DNA from: REEP01 sp964517265
GTDB taxonomy: Bacteria; Pseudomonadota; Alphaproteobacteria; Rhodospirillales; Defluviicoccaceae
Direction: 5' to 3'
Length of the DNA stretch: 64,000 nucleotides
Assembly (NCBI GenBank): GCA_964517265.1
Contig: CAZFBS010000001.1
Span: 215,056 to 279,055, forward strand
The position numbers were made by a program, and so were the translations under genes. The notes beneath the pieces were generated by a model. It made no database searches. It was not told where the DNA came from and worked only from the letters and a program-made list of their open reading frames with translations. This document shows positions 8,686 to 18,308 of the stretch, in pieces. How positions within the stretch are numbered: position 1 is the first letter of the stretch; every line of letters begins with the position of its first letter.

Positions 8686-8736
8686 CTCACCGGCTGTTCG
8701 ACATGGCGACCGGAGATGAATTGAACGGATCGTCGC

Positions 8737-9372
8737 TCAGGTGCCCGTCAGCACGAAGAAAGGAAGGAGTGCCAGTGCGGCCATGATAGCCATGCCGAAG
8801 ACGACGAACAGCCCGTCGCGCGTCAGGCAGCTCACGGCGAAGCACAATACGGCAGTGCCGAGAATCGATGACGAGAACGGGATAATCTCCAGGACAGGCA
8901 TCAAGAGACCCGCGATCAAACAAAGACTCTGCGGCACGATGCACCTACTCCGGCCGATCAACCGGTAAAGCCTGTCGTCCCGGCTGTGCCTGTCTAGGAA
9001 ATCGGCCGCGCCGCGCATCCGTTTGAGCGCTCCGCGAAGCTTCGGTCCCGCGACCTGCCGCTTGACCACGAAGTTGGGCAGCGAGAGGTGGTCCCGATTC
9101 CACAGCATCTGCGCCGAAATCAGCGCGATGGTTATGCCGCACAGGGACGAGAACAGCGGAATGCCGCTCAGTGGCGATACCACCAGCAGCGCAGGGACCA
9201 TGAGGGCGGGCACAAAGGAGGCGTTGCCGCCGGCCGCGATGAGATCGCGCAGCGCGACCTGCTCGCGCCCCGCCAACGCCTCGAGCCGCGAGACAACGTC
9301 TCGGACAGAGCGTGGTTCGCAATCATCCTCGGCCCCCGGTTCGGTATTCTGCCGATCAGCAGCAGTTTTCAT
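8737..9372 (-). CDS. ExoD family membrane protein
   Basis: A protein of about 211 residues of the ExoD family, named from a rhizobial gene affecting exopolysaccharide and alkali tolerance. Signatures are GREQVALRDLI, the hydrophobic ALMVPALLVVSPLSGIPLF, AQMLWNRDHLSLP, and a C-terminal half with three or four membrane spans ending in a hydrophobic tail. The ATG at 9372 (MKTAADRQ) fits the family length; the frame runs to 9477. The biochemical role is not known. Confidence 0.85.
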   Translation of the reverse strand: MKTAADRQNTEPGAEDDCEPRSVRDVVSRLEALAGREQVALRDLIAAGGNASFVPALMVPALLVVSPLSGIPLFSSLCGITIALISAQMLWNRDHLSLPNFVVKRQVAGPKLRGALKRMRGAADFLDRHSRDDRLYRLIGRSRCIVPQSLCLIAGLLMPVLEIIPFSSSILGTAVLCFAVSCLTRDGLFVVFGMAIMAALALLPFFVLTGT

Positions 9373-9803
9373 CACAAGCACTTTCGCGGCTCTCCGCCGA
9401 TCCGACCCCGATGGATGAGCCCACCTCCTTCGGTCGGTTCGGCCGACCGGCCGAATTTCCCAACTGAGCCATTCCATTCGAGGAACTCAAGTGTCGAAGC
9501 CAATCGCGTGGAACGGGAAACAACGTCAGTGCCGGAACCGTTCTGCCAGGTGCTCATCCGGCGGCCATTGACAAAAGCGACCTTCCTCAGGCGGTGGCCT
9601 CTCTCGGAGATCTCGCGCGTGTTTTCTCGCCAGCGTCCGGCTGTGCTCGCGCGAAGACGCAGTAGGGTGAGGCACGCCCTACGACGACCGCCATCGTCTC
9701 CTTTCTTTCTTGTCAGGACCGAGCCGCGCGAACGCCGTCCAGTCTCGGTCGGATCGAGGCGTCGGGGAGAGGGGTACACGTCGCCGGCCGATGGGCATCA
9801 ATT
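9373..9803. other. Intergenic region with no supported gene
   Basis: About 430 bp between exoD and secA. Open frames here lack family features or run antisense to secA. A small inverted repeat, GTAGGG at 9662-9667 and CCCTAC at 9677-9682, resembles the dispersed palindromic repeats seen elsewhere in the window. Nothing else stands out. Confidence 0.5.
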
Positions 9804-12584
9804 TCAGGACAGCTTGCCGTGGCAGTGCTTGTATTTCTTGCCGGAGCCGCAGGGGCAGGGGGCGTTGCGCTGGACCTTGCCCCAGGTCGCCGGATCGTCG
9901 GCCCTGACTTCCTCGGCCGCTTGGCGCACGCGTATGGGAGCGGAGCCTTCAGACGCTCCCGCACCAGCGCCTGCTGCTGCGGCCAACGGATTGCTGGCGG
10001 GAGCGGCTCCGGCGAGTGCGCCGGCACCGGCGAATGCCGGATCGCGCCGCGTCTCGTGCATCGGCCGGTGGAGCCGTGCTTCTTCCTGGGCGAAGGCCAC
10101 CTCCAATTCCTCGGCCTCGGGCAGCTTCAACTCGACATGACAGAGAATCAGCGTGACCCGTTCGCGAAAGCGCTCCAGCATGGTCTCGAACAAATCGAAC
10201 GCCTCGCGCTTGTACTCGTTCAATGGATCGCGCTGCGCATAGGCCCTGAGGCCGATCCCCTGGCGGAGGTGATCGAGATTGAGCAGGTGCTCCTTCCAGA
10301 CCTGGTCGAGGATCTGCAGAACCAGGCTCTTTTCCACCATACGCATGGTCTCGGCACCATAATTGGCGGCCTTTTCCGCCATTCGCCGGTCGCCAGCCTC
10401 GATCAGGCGCTCGCGGATTTCCGCATCCGCAATCCCCTCTTCCTTGCCCCAGTCTTCCAACGGCAGATTGAGCCCGAGAATCCGCATCACGTCGGCATGC
10501 AGGCCGGAGACGTTCCATTGCTCCGGATAGGCCTTTTCCGGCATGTATCGGACGACCAGATCATCAATCACCTGGTGGCGCATCTGGGCGACGTCCTCGG
10601 CCACGTCCTCGGCGTCCATCAGCTCGCGGCGCTGCTCATAGATCACCTTGCGCTGGTCGTTCATCACGTTGTCGAACTTGAGCAGGTTCTTGCGAATCTC
10701 GAAGTTCCGCGCCTCAACCTTCTGCTGCGCCTTCTCCAGCGCCCGGTTGACCCAGGGGTGGACAATCGCCTCGCCCTTTTCCAGGCCCAGCTTCTGCAGC
10801 ATTCCGTCGATCCGCTCGGAGCCGAAGATCCGCATCAGATCGTCCTCGAGAGACAGAAAGAACTTCGATGCCCCGGGGTCGCCCTGGCGCCCCGCGCGGC
10901 CGCGCAACTGATTGTCGATCCGGCGGCTCTCGTGCCGCTCGGTGCCGACGATGAACAGCCCGCCGGCCTCGATCACCCGTGCCCGGTCCGCCTCGACCTC
11001 GGCTCGAATCCGCTGCTTGCCGTCTGCGTCGGTCGGATCGTTCAATTCCTGCTGAATACGCATGTCGACATTGCCGCCGAGTTGGATGTCGGTGCCGCGA
11101 CCCGCCATGTTGGTGGCGATGGTCACCGCGCCGGAGCTGCCGGCCTGGGCGACAATGCCGGCTTCCTGCTCGTGGTAGCGGGCGTTCAAAACCTTGTGCG
11201 GTATCTTTTTTTTCTTCAGCAGACCCGAGAGGTGTTCCGATTTCTCGATCGAGACGGTGCCCACCAGCACCGGCTGCCCACGCGAGCGGCAGTCCTCGAT
11301 CAACTCGACGATCGCGGCGAATTTCTCGTCCGCCGTGCGGTAGACCTCGTCGTGAAAATCCTGGCGAACGCAAGGGACGTTGGTCGGGATCTCGGAGACC
11401 TCGAGATTGTAGATTTCCTGGAACTCGCCAGCCTCGGTCATCGCAGTTCCGGTCATGCCGGCCAGCTTGGGATAGAGCCGGAAGTAGTTCTGGAACGTGA
11501 TCGACGCGAGCGTCTGGTTTTCCTGCTGGATCTGCACGCCCTCCTTGGCTTCCAGTGCTTGGTGCAAGCCTTCGGAGTAGCGGCGGCCTTCCATCATCCG
11601 GCCGGTGAACTCGTCGATGATGATGACTTTGCCTTCCTTGACGATGTAATCGGTGTCGCGACTGAATAGCTTGTGCGCTCGCAGCGCCTGATTGGCGTGG
11701 TGAACGAGAGAGACGTTGGCCAGATCGTACAGATCGCCCTGGGCCAGCACGCCCTCGGCGCGCATTAGCTCCTCGATCTTTCCCATCCCGGATTCGGTAA
11801 AGGAGACGGCGCGCGCCTTCTCGTCCTTCTCGTAGTCTTCTTCGCCGAGCAGGGGGATCAGACGGTTGATCCGGGTGTACAGCTCGGAGGAGTCCTCGGC
11901 CGGGCCGGAAATGATCAGCGGCGTGCGGGCCTCATCGACCAGGATCGAGTCCACCTCGTCGACGATGGCGTAGTTGAACGGACGCTGGACCATTTCATCC
12001 AGCTGGAACTTCATGTTGTCGCGCAGATAGTCGAACCCGAATTCGTTGTTGGTGCCGTAGGTCACATCCGCCGCGTAGGCCCGCTGGCGCTGGCGGTCGT
12101 CGAGACCATGAAGGATGCAGCCCACCGAGAGTCCGAGAAACCGGTAAATCGTGCCCATCCACTCGGCGTCGCGGCGGGCGAGGTAGTCGTTGACGGTGAC
12201 GACGTGGGCGCCGTTTCCGGTCAAGGCGTTGAGATAGATCGGCAGCGTCGCCACCAGGGTTTTGCCCTCGCCGGTTTTCATTTCGGCAATCATCCCGCGA
12301 TGGAGGATCAATCCGCCCAGAAGCTGCACGTCGAAATGGCGCTGGCCGAGGGTCCGCTTGGCGGCTTCCCGCACCGTGGCAAAGGCATCGACAAGAATAT
12401 CGTCGAGGTCTTCGCCATCGGCGAGGCGCTGCTTCAACCACGCCGTGCGGGCCTGCAGTTCGTCGTCGCTCAATGCTTCAAGCGCGGGCTCAAGTGCGTT
12501 GATGGCGGCAATCGTCTTGTTCTGTTTTTTCAGAAACCGATCATTAGCCGTGCCAAACATTTGCCGCGCGATACGTGCGAACAT
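9804..12584 (-). CDS. secA: Preprotein translocase ATPase SecA
   Basis: A 926-residue SecA, the motor that drives unfolded preproteins through SecYEG. Visible parts: N-terminal FARIARQMFGTANDR; Walker A MKTGEGKT (102-109); DEVDSILVDEARTPLIISG as the DEAD-box-like Walker B; the preprotein-binding region; MAGRGTDIQLGG and RGRAGRQGDPG of the second nucleotide domain; the helical scaffold; and a C-terminal zinc finger CPCGSGKKYKHCHG that binds SecB or lipid. Length and order are normal. The gene stands alone on this strand, with ppiC and argJ on the other strand a few kilobases away. Confidence 0.98.
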   Translation of the reverse strand: MFARIARQMFGTANDRFLKKQNKTIAAINALEPALEALSDDELQARTAWLKQRLADGEDLDDILVDAFATVREAAKRTLGQRHFDVQLLGGLILHRGMIAEMKTGEGKTLVATLPIYLNALTGNGAHVVTVNDYLARRDAEWMGTIYRFLGLSVGCILHGLDDRQRQRAYAADVTYGTNNEFGFDYLRDNMKFQLDEMVQRPFNYAIVDEVDSILVDEARTPLIISGPAEDSSELYTRINRLIPLLGEEDYEKDEKARAVSFTESGMGKIEELMRAEGVLAQGDLYDLANVSLVHHANQALRAHKLFSRDTDYIVKEGKVIIIDEFTGRMMEGRRYSEGLHQALEAKEGVQIQQENQTLASITFQNYFRLYPKLAGMTGTAMTEAGEFQEIYNLEVSEIPTNVPCVRQDFHDEVYRTADEKFAAIVELIEDCRSRGQPVLVGTVSIEKSEHLSGLLKKKKIPHKVLNARYHEQEAGIVAQAGSSGAVTIATNMAGRGTDIQLGGNVDMRIQQELNDPTDADGKQRIRAEVEADRARVIEAGGLFIVGTERHESRRIDNQLRGRAGRQGDPGASKFFLSLEDDLMRIFGSERIDGMLQKLGLEKGEAIVHPWVNRALEKAQQKVEARNFEIRKNLLKFDNVMNDQRKVIYEQRRELMDAEDVAEDVAQMRHQVIDDLVVRYMPEKAYPEQWNVSGLHADVMRILGLNLPLEDWGKEEGIADAEIRERLIEAGDRRMAEKAANYGAETMRMVEKSLVLQILDQVWKEHLLNLDHLRQGIGLRAYAQRDPLNEYKREAFDLFETMLERFRERVTLILCHVELKLPEAEELEVAFAQEEARLHRPMHETRRDPAFAGAGALAGAAPASNPLAAAAGAGAGASEGSAPIRVRQAAEEVRADDPATWGKVQRNAPCPCGSGKKYKHCHGKLS

Positions 12585-12812
12585 CCATAGTCCTCAAAGA
12601 AGTCGGCCAAAGTTTAAGAAGCGCGCGAGTTGCACCTAGCGCGCGTTGCAACCCGCCAAGAGTTAGATAGACCACGGCGCCCTGTCAATGCGATGCGGCG
12701 GCAGGACCCGATCTGCAAGCGGAGCGATCGTGAGCTGCGGGGATGATCTCCGCGGCAGTGCCGCCAATTCCAGACCGTGCCTCAACCAGCCTCGATCCTT
12801 CGACAGTGGCGG

Positions 12813-13895
12813 TCAGGAAAGATCCATGATTTGAACCGGAACAGTGCGCGTGCGTCCACCACGAACGATGGTCAATTCCACGCTGTTGCCGATGCCGACC
12901 GCTTCCAGCGCCTCGGCCAGCTCCGAAATCGTGCGGACCGGCCGGCCGTCCACTTCGGTGATGATGTCGCCGGGAGAGCCGGTGCGCCGGTCGAAGCCAC
13001 GAATGCCGGCCCGATCGGCGGTAGAACCGGGAACGACCTGCGCGACCACCAAGCCATCAATGCCTGAGCGCGCGGCAACCTCTTCGCTGAGAAGAGCGAC
13101 GCCGAGTCCCGGCCGCGGAACCTTTCCATCGCGCACCAGCTGGGGCACGATACGATTGACCGTGGCAACGGGAACCGCAAAGCCAACTCCCGCCCAGTAT
13201 CCGGTTTCCGAGAGGATCGCCGTGTTTACGCCGATCAACCGCCCCGCCGAATCGAGCAGGGGTCCCCCCGAATTGCCCGGATTGATCGCCGCGTCGGTCT
13301 GGATCACGCCACGAATCTCGCGCCCGGCCGCACCCGGCAGGTGACGGTCAAGCGCGCTGATCACGCCGGTGCTCAAGGACCGACTGAGGCCGAAGGGATT
13401 ACCGATGGCGAACACCGCCTGCCCGACCTTCAGATCGTCGGAGCTTCCAATCGGCAGCGGCTTCAAGTTGGCCCGGGTCTGCCTCAGGCGCAAAACAGCG
13501 AGATCATATTCGGGCGCGGTGCCGACCACCACCGCCGGCACCGGCTCGCCAAGATCCAGTCGTACATTCACCACCCGGGCGTTGCTGACGACATGAAAGT
13601 TGGTCACGACGTGACCGGCGGCATCCCAGACAAAGCCGGAGCCGGCCCCGCCCCGACGGCCCCTGCCGAAGGCGCCTGCCATCTGTGACTCGGTAAAAAT
13701 ATATGCAACGCTTGGCGCCGCAGCTTCGAAGATCTGATTGGTCAGCGTCTCGAACTCGGCAAGCTCGCCCCGCGCGGTTACCGGGTAAGGCTCGTTCATG
13801 GTAAGCAGCGGCCCGCGCAGGAGGTCGTGGGCGATCCAAAGGCTCGCCAGCACGAGAAACCAGACAACCGCAATCCGGCCGAAGAGATTGTTCAT
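12813..13895 (-). CDS. Periplasmic HtrA/Deg-type serine protease, one PDZ
   Basis: A 360-residue trypsin-like S1C protease for envelope quality control. An N-terminal hydrophobic segment (residues 8-22) is a signal anchor. The triad is complete: H101 (TNFHVV), D131 (EYDLAVL) and S209 in NPGNSGGPL. One PDZ domain follows (about 255-350), as in DegS-like and many alphaproteobacterial Deg proteins, not the two of DegP. A Gly/Arg-rich loop (GRGRRGGAGSG) precedes the catalytic domain. DegS-like anchoring would suggest signalling cleavage, but no RseA-like partner is near, so that remains a guess. Confidence 0.92.
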   Translation of the reverse strand: MNNLFGRIAVVWFLVLASLWIAHDLLRGPLLTMNEPYPVTARGELAEFETLTNQIFEAAAPSVAYIFTESQMAGAFGRGRRGGAGSGFVWDAAGHVVTNFHVVSNARVVNVRLDLGEPVPAVVVGTAPEYDLAVLRLRQTRANLKPLPIGSSDDLKVGQAVFAIGNPFGLSRSLSTGVISALDRHLPGAAGREIRGVIQTDAAINPGNSGGPLLDSAGRLIGVNTAILSETGYWAGVGFAVPVATVNRIVPQLVRDGKVPRPGLGVALLSEEVAARSGIDGLVVAQVVPGSTADRAGIRGFDRRTGSPGDIITEVDGRPVRTISELAEALEAVGIGNSVELTIVRGGRTRTVPVQIMDLS

Positions 13896-14030
13896 GGGTT
13901 ATCGGTGCCGGAAACCATGACTGCCCGGTTTGTCCCCTGCTTCCGTCCTGGCTCTAGATGGAGAGGTGGTGCCGTTGCCGTCAGCGAGCAAGATTGCCGC
14001 GATCGCCGTCCTGACGCCCGTCGGCGCCCT

Positions 14031-15140
14031 TCAGAAGCGATACGAGACGCTGATTGTGCCATAGCGATCGGCCGAATCCTGATCATCGAACTCCAGCGTT
14101 CGCCCGACGTAACTGAAGGTCAGCCGCAGGTTGTCGTACGTCGCGACGAAGCCTGCTTGGAAGGTTCCGACCATGTGCTTTTTGTCGACGCTGTGGCTGT
14201 CGCGGAAGGTGTTGCCGTCGAGGAAAATATCGCGGGCGACGAAACGTCCTTCGCCGCCGACGAATACGTACCAGTTGAACCGCCGGGGAGCGCGCTCGAA
14301 GTAAGTACGGCCCGCGACATTGGGGCGGATCATGGGCGGGCCGAAATCGATCTGAAGCCCCTGACCAAACCGGATGATACTGCCAAGGCCGGCGGAGGTT
14401 TCAATGTTGCCAAGCGAACCGGTGGCAAAGGGAATGGCATCCGCTTCCAGGCCGCCCCAAGTCAGGGCAGGTGTGCGAAGTTTGCGCTCCAGAACGATCA
14501 GCAGGCCCGGCTCGTTGTGCAGCTGGTTGTCCCAACCCTTGGGCTCGGGCGAGCCGACAATGCTGTGCACGAACTTCTGGGTTTCCTCGGCCAGTGAGGC
14601 GGGACCGACGACGCCGAGTTCGACCTCCAAGGTGTCGAGCGTATCGTAGCGGTTGCCGAACAGTTTCTGATCCGCCTCGACGTTCAGAGCAAAACCCGCA
14701 TAAAGCCAACCGGCATAGGGGCGATCGTCGACGATCAGTTCACTGACCTCGATATCTCCCGGCGTGAACATGCTTTGGCCGAAAGAAACCCGCAGTCGCG
14801 CATCGGCGCCCGGATCGAATGGATACAGCCATTCAAGAGCGTCCGCCGCCCACGGAATCCGCTGTCGCAGTCCGGGCGAGGTGTACGAGAGCCGGATGCC
14901 ATTGGTGTAGTAGCGATCGGTGCCGGCGAGGATGTCGTTTTCGTATTGGAACGTGATTATGCCCCGCTCCGGCGGGGCGGCGGGTTCGCTTTCGGCCGGG
15001 GCGGTCGAGGTCGGCACCTCCGGCTTTTGATCCGCGTTCGCCAGCGCCGGCATTGCCGCAACGGCAAGGCTCGTGGCGGCGAGCAGAGCGAAGGAGACGG
15101 ATGAACGAACACTACGTGCGATAGACAAGCCGATCCTCAT
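14031..15140 (-). CDS. LpxR-like lipid A deacylase family outer-membrane protein (DUF2219)
   Basis: A 369-residue protein with a signal peptide, a Pro/Ala/Glu-rich spacer and a beta-barrel ending in the aromatic residue typical of outer-membrane barrels (SVSYRF). It has features of the DUF2219/LpxR family: FQYENDILAGTDRYYTNG at the start of the barrel, DDRPYAGWLYAG, and QKFVHSIVGSPEPKGWDNQL, which carries the His of the proposed catalytic site. LpxR removes the 3'-acyloxyacyl group of lipid A, so lipid A remodelling is the inferred function. The ATG at 15140 is chosen because a signal peptide follows within 30 residues; the frame extends to 15248. Confidence 0.85.
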   Translation of the reverse strand: MRIGLSIARSVRSSVSFALLAATSLAVAAMPALANADQKPEVPTSTAPAESEPAAPPERGIITFQYENDILAGTDRYYTNGIRLSYTSPGLRQRIPWAADALEWLYPFDPGADARLRVSFGQSMFTPGDIEVSELIVDDRPYAGWLYAGFALNVEADQKLFGNRYDTLDTLEVELGVVGPASLAEETQKFVHSIVGSPEPKGWDNQLHNEPGLLIVLERKLRTPALTWGGLEADAIPFATGSLGNIETSAGLGSIIRFGQGLQIDFGPPMIRPNVAGRTYFERAPRRFNWYVFVGGEGRFVARDIFLDGNTFRDSHSVDKKHMVGTFQAGFVATYDNLRLTFSYVGRTLEFDDQDSADRYGTISVSYRF

Positions 15141-15534
15141 TCTGCGCCAGAGCCTTTTCTGTTCCTGAAGCAAGACATTCCCTGCGCCACCGTGCCGATC
15201 ACGAGGTCCGGCAACACAGCGTAGAGACCGACAGAGTGCGTCAAGCACCGCCGCAAGGGCAATGCAGGAAAGTCAATCATGCCTCTCCGGCGCTCGGGCC
15301 ACGCCCGCTTCGCCGCCGGCCGGCATGATCCTCGGAGGTGTATCAATGCCCGATGGGGGAGCAGGACCGTCACGCCCATCGCAACGCGCAGCGGTACCGC
15401 TTCTTCGGATAAATCGCGATAAACAGGGAGCCTCACTTGTGCCACCGTAATCTTTATGCATATTCGCCAGATGACCTGTGCGCCTTGATCTGAAGCTGCC
15501 GCAGCGTCGATCCGAAATCGAAAAGAGAATTATC
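15141..15534. other. Divergent intergenic region
   Basis: Nearly 400 bp between the LpxR-like gene and ppiC, which diverge from it. It should hold both promoters, but I cannot assign -35 or -10 boxes with confidence. No coding potential or RNA gene is evident. Confidence 0.4.
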
Positions 15535-16464
15535 ATGAACATGTGGAAGGGCAGCCTGCGTTTCCTGGGAACGCTTGCCGTGCTAGCCGTTGTTGCTTCG
15601 CATACAGCACCGGCAGCGGACGAAGCGGATGACAGCACGGTGGTGGCGATCGTGGATGGCGAGGAAATTACACGGGCCGACGTCATGATGGCCAGGAACC
15701 GGCTGCCGGCGCAACTCCGCGAACTTCCGGAAGAGCAGATCCTGCCGATCCTGATCAACGTCGTGATCGACTCACGACTGATTGCAAACCAGGCACGCAA
15801 GGAGGGTATCGCAAAGGAGCCGGAGGTGGTGGCGCAGATGGAACTGGTTCAGGATATGGTGCTGGAGCAGACCCTGCTGACCCGTCATCTGCAGGGAAAA
15901 GTGACCGAAGACGCCCTGCGCGCCCGGTATGAGGAAACAACCAAGGACGAACAAGCACGCGAACAGGTGCATGCGCGGCATATTCTCGTGGCCGAGCGCA
16001 GCGAGGCCGAAGAGGTCATTCAGAAGCTGGATGACGGTGCCGACTTCAACAAACTGGCTGAGGAGGTCTCGACGGATCCGGCGGCTGAGGCAGGAGGGGA
16101 TCTCGGCTATTTCGGTCGAGGGGAAATGATTCCGGCATTTTCACAGGTTGCCTTTGCGCTGGAGCCCGGTACCTATTCGAAAACGCCTGTCCAGACCGAG
16201 TTCGGTTGGCACGTGATCAAGGTGGAGGATCGCCGCATCGGCGAGCCGCCGCCGTTCGAGCAGGTCCAGGGCCAGCTCCAGCAGCAGATGGCGATGGAAC
16301 TCCGCACCGCTTATGTGGAACAACTGCGCGAACAGGCGGAAATCGAGAGACTTTATCAACCTGCGCAGCCGGAGCAGTCGCCGGGCGCGGCAGATCCAGA
16401 AGGAAGTTCCCCAGAAGGGGGGTCCTCGGAAGGATCTTCGCCGTCGCCGGCCCGGCCGCAGTAA
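15535..16464 (+). CDS. Parvulin-type peptidyl-prolyl isomerase, exported
   Basis: A 309-residue periplasmic folding helper. It has a signal peptide (about 1-27), a SurA-like N-terminal helical region, and a parvulin (PpiC) domain at about 140-235 with VHARHILV, GGDLGYFGRGEM and TEFGWHVIKVEDRR. The C-terminal 50 residues are a Glu/Gln/Ser/Gly/Pro-rich tail (PEGSSPEGGSSEGSSPS) of low complexity. The ATG at 15535 follows AAAAGAGAA and gives a proper signal sequence; a GTG at 15478 is less likely. argJ starts 55 bp downstream, so they are probably cotranscribed, as in other alphaproteobacteria. Confidence 0.92.
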   Translation: MNMWKGSLRFLGTLAVLAVVASHTAPAADEADDSTVVAIVDGEEITRADVMMARNRLPAQLRELPEEQILPILINVVIDSRLIANQARKEGIAKEPEVVAQMELVQDMVLEQTLLTRHLQGKVTEDALRARYEETTKDEQAREQVHARHILVAERSEAEEVIQKLDDGADFNKLAEEVSTDPAAEAGGDLGYFGRGEMIPAFSQVAFALEPGTYSKTPVQTEFGWHVIKVEDRRIGEPPPFEQVQGQLQQQMAMELRTAYVEQLREQAEIERLYQPAQPEQSPGAADPEGSSPEGGSSEGSSPSPARPQ

Positions 16465-16519
16465 CCTGCCATTGATAAAGACAGGCATAAGGACAAGCAT
16501 AAGGAGCCGATAAAGCCCG

Positions 16520-17764
16520 ATGACGACGCTGAAACCCTCGCCGCTTGCCCCGGCCGGCTTTCCCGACATGCCGGCTCTGGCCGGGGTACGCGTGGCGACT
16601 CATGCCTGTGGCGTTCGCTACCGCGAGCGGGACGATGTTCTGCTGGTAGAGTTCGCCGCGGGTACATCGGTCGCCGGCGTCTTTACCCGATCTGCGACGG
16701 CGACGGCAGAGGTCGATTGGTGTCGCACTGCTCTTCGCGAAGGCAACGCAGGCGGCGCGCGGGCGCTTTTGGTAAACGCGGGCAACGCCAACGCCTTTAC
16801 CGGTCGTGACGGCGAGGACGCGGTGCAGCGGATCGTGCGGGCAACAGCGGACCTCCTTCGCTGCTCGCCCACCGGGGTATTTCGGGCGGCAACAGGGGTC
16901 ATCGGCGAGCCGTTGCCGGACGAGAAGATCACCAGCGCTCTTGTATCCCTGCGCGAGACGCTCCGCCCTGGAGCCTGGGAGACGGCAGCGCGCGCGATCA
17001 TGACAACCGACACGTTCGCGAAGGGCTCCACGCGCGGCGCCGTCGTTGACGGCGTGCCGGTGACCGTCAACGGGATCGCCAAGGGCTCGGGGATGATCGC
17101 GCCCAACATGGCGACGATGCTGGCGTTCGTGGTTACCGACGCGGCGATCGGTGGGCCAGCGTTGCAGGCGATACTGAATGACAGCGTTGAGAAGTCGTTC
17201 AACAGCATCACCGTCGATAGCGACACCTCGACCAGCGACACACTCTTGCTGTTCGCCACTGGAGGGGCCGGACACCCCACTGTTGACGATCCTGCCGATC
17301 CGCGGCTGGCCGACTTCCGCGCCGCGCTCGACGCGGTGTGTGTGGATCTTGCCCAGCAGATCGTGCGCGACGGGGAGGGTGCGAGCAAATTCGTCACCGT
17401 GGCGGTGCGCGGCGCCGTCGACGACAAGGCTGCCAAGCGGATTGCCATGACGATTGCGAACTCGCCGCTGGTCAAGACCGCGATCGCCGGCGAGGATGCC
17501 AACTGGGGTCGGATCGTCATGGCGGTGGGAAAGGCGGGCGAGAAGGCCGATCGCGACCGCCTCGCCATCCGCATCGGCGGCCTTTCGGTGGCGGCGGCCG
17601 GCAAGGTGGTGGCGGGATATGACGAAGCGCCGGTTGCAGAGCACATGAAAGGCATGGAAGTGGATATCGAGGTCGATGTCGGGGTCGGCAGCGGACAGGC
17701 GCGTGTTTGGACCTGTGATCTCACCCACGGGTATATCGACATCAATGCCTCCTACCGCTCATGA
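16520..17764 (+). CDS. argJ: Bifunctional ornithine acetyltransferase / N-acetylglutamate synthase
   Basis: A 414-residue ArgJ. It moves the acetyl group from N-acetylornithine to glutamate in the cyclic arginine pathway and may also use acetyl-CoA. The precursor self-cleaves at the conserved KGSGMIAPNMATML, with T199 becoming the nucleophile of the beta chain. LVNAGNANAFTG and the C-terminal DLTHGYIDINASYRS are typical. It lies between ppiC and an acetyltransferase whose start overlaps its end, so the region reads as an operon. Confidence 0.97.
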   Translation: MTTLKPSPLAPAGFPDMPALAGVRVATHACGVRYRERDDVLLVEFAAGTSVAGVFTRSATATAEVDWCRTALREGNAGGARALLVNAGNANAFTGRDGEDAVQRIVRATADLLRCSPTGVFRAATGVIGEPLPDEKITSALVSLRETLRPGAWETAARAIMTTDTFAKGSTRGAVVDGVPVTVNGIAKGSGMIAPNMATMLAFVVTDAAIGGPALQAILNDSVEKSFNSITVDSDTSTSDTLLLFATGGAGHPTVDDPADPRLADFRAALDAVCVDLAQQIVRDGEGASKFVTVAVRGAVDDKAAKRIAMTIANSPLVKTAIAGEDANWGRIVMAVGKAGEKADRDRLAIRIGGLSVAAAGKVVAGYDEAPVAEHMKGMEVDIEVDVGVGSGQARVWTCDLTHGYIDINASYRS

Positions 17765-18308
17765 GCGGGCCCCGATAGCCGTTCTCGAGACGGAGCGGCT
17801 GATCCTGCGGCCGTTTCGCCGCTCCGATGTTGCCGCCATCGTCACGCTGGCGGGAGATGAGGCGGTGGCAACAAAGACGGCGAGCATCCCCTATCCCTTG
17901 ACGATCCGGGATGCGGAGGCTTGGCTCGATCGACATCTTGGCTCCACAGGGAGCGAGGAAGTCGTGTTCGCCATTGAGCGTAAGCGGGATCGGGCTTTTC
18001 TGGGGGCGATCGGCCTGTTGATCACCGGCGGTCCGGAGCCGGCGCCGATGGGCTACTGGCTCGGGCGACCCTACTGGAACCAGGGGTACATGACGGAAGC
18101 GATCCGTCGCCTTCTCCACCACGTCTTCATGGAATTGAACGTGACGGCGGTGCGGGCGGCGGCGTATCCGGACAACCCGGCGTCGATGCGGGTACAGGAG
18201 AAGGCAGGAATGGCGTTTGTCGGCCGGGAGATGGAGCCGGCACCAGCCCGTGGCGAGGATCGGGAAGTTCTGGTCCGCGAGATTACCCGCACGGCGTGGC
18301 TTCGGTGA
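17745..18308 (+). CDS. GNAT family N-acetyltransferase, RimJ/RimL-like
   Basis: A 187-residue GNAT acetyltransferase of the RimJ/RimL type (acetyltransf_3). It starts with ETERLILRPFRRSDVAAIVTLA and contains IGYWLG-like (MGYWLGRPYWNQGYMTEA), the acetyl-CoA-binding loop, and RAAAYPDNPASMRVQEKAGM. The acceptor is unknown; relatives acetylate ribosomal protein N-termini or small amines. The ATG at 17745 overlaps the end of argJ by 20 bp, and the stop overlaps a GTG that can start mutT, which supports coupled translation. Confidence 0.88.
   Translation: MPPTAHERAPIAVLETERLILRPFRRSDVAAIVTLAGDEAVATKTASIPYPLTIRDAEAWLDRHLGSTGSEEVVFAIERKRDRAFLGAIGLLITGGPEPAPMGYWLGRPYWNQGYMTEAIRRLLHHVFMELNVTAVRAAAYPDNPASMRVQEKAGMAFVGREMEPAPARGEDREVLVREITRTAWLR

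Noticed and set aside
9088..10140. Rightward open frame crossing exoD, the gap and the secA end
   Set aside because: It overlaps two real genes in antisense and has no domain.
9819..11669. Long rightward open frame opposite secA
   Set aside because: It is the mirror of secA in GC-rich DNA and has no family motifs; secA itself is complete.
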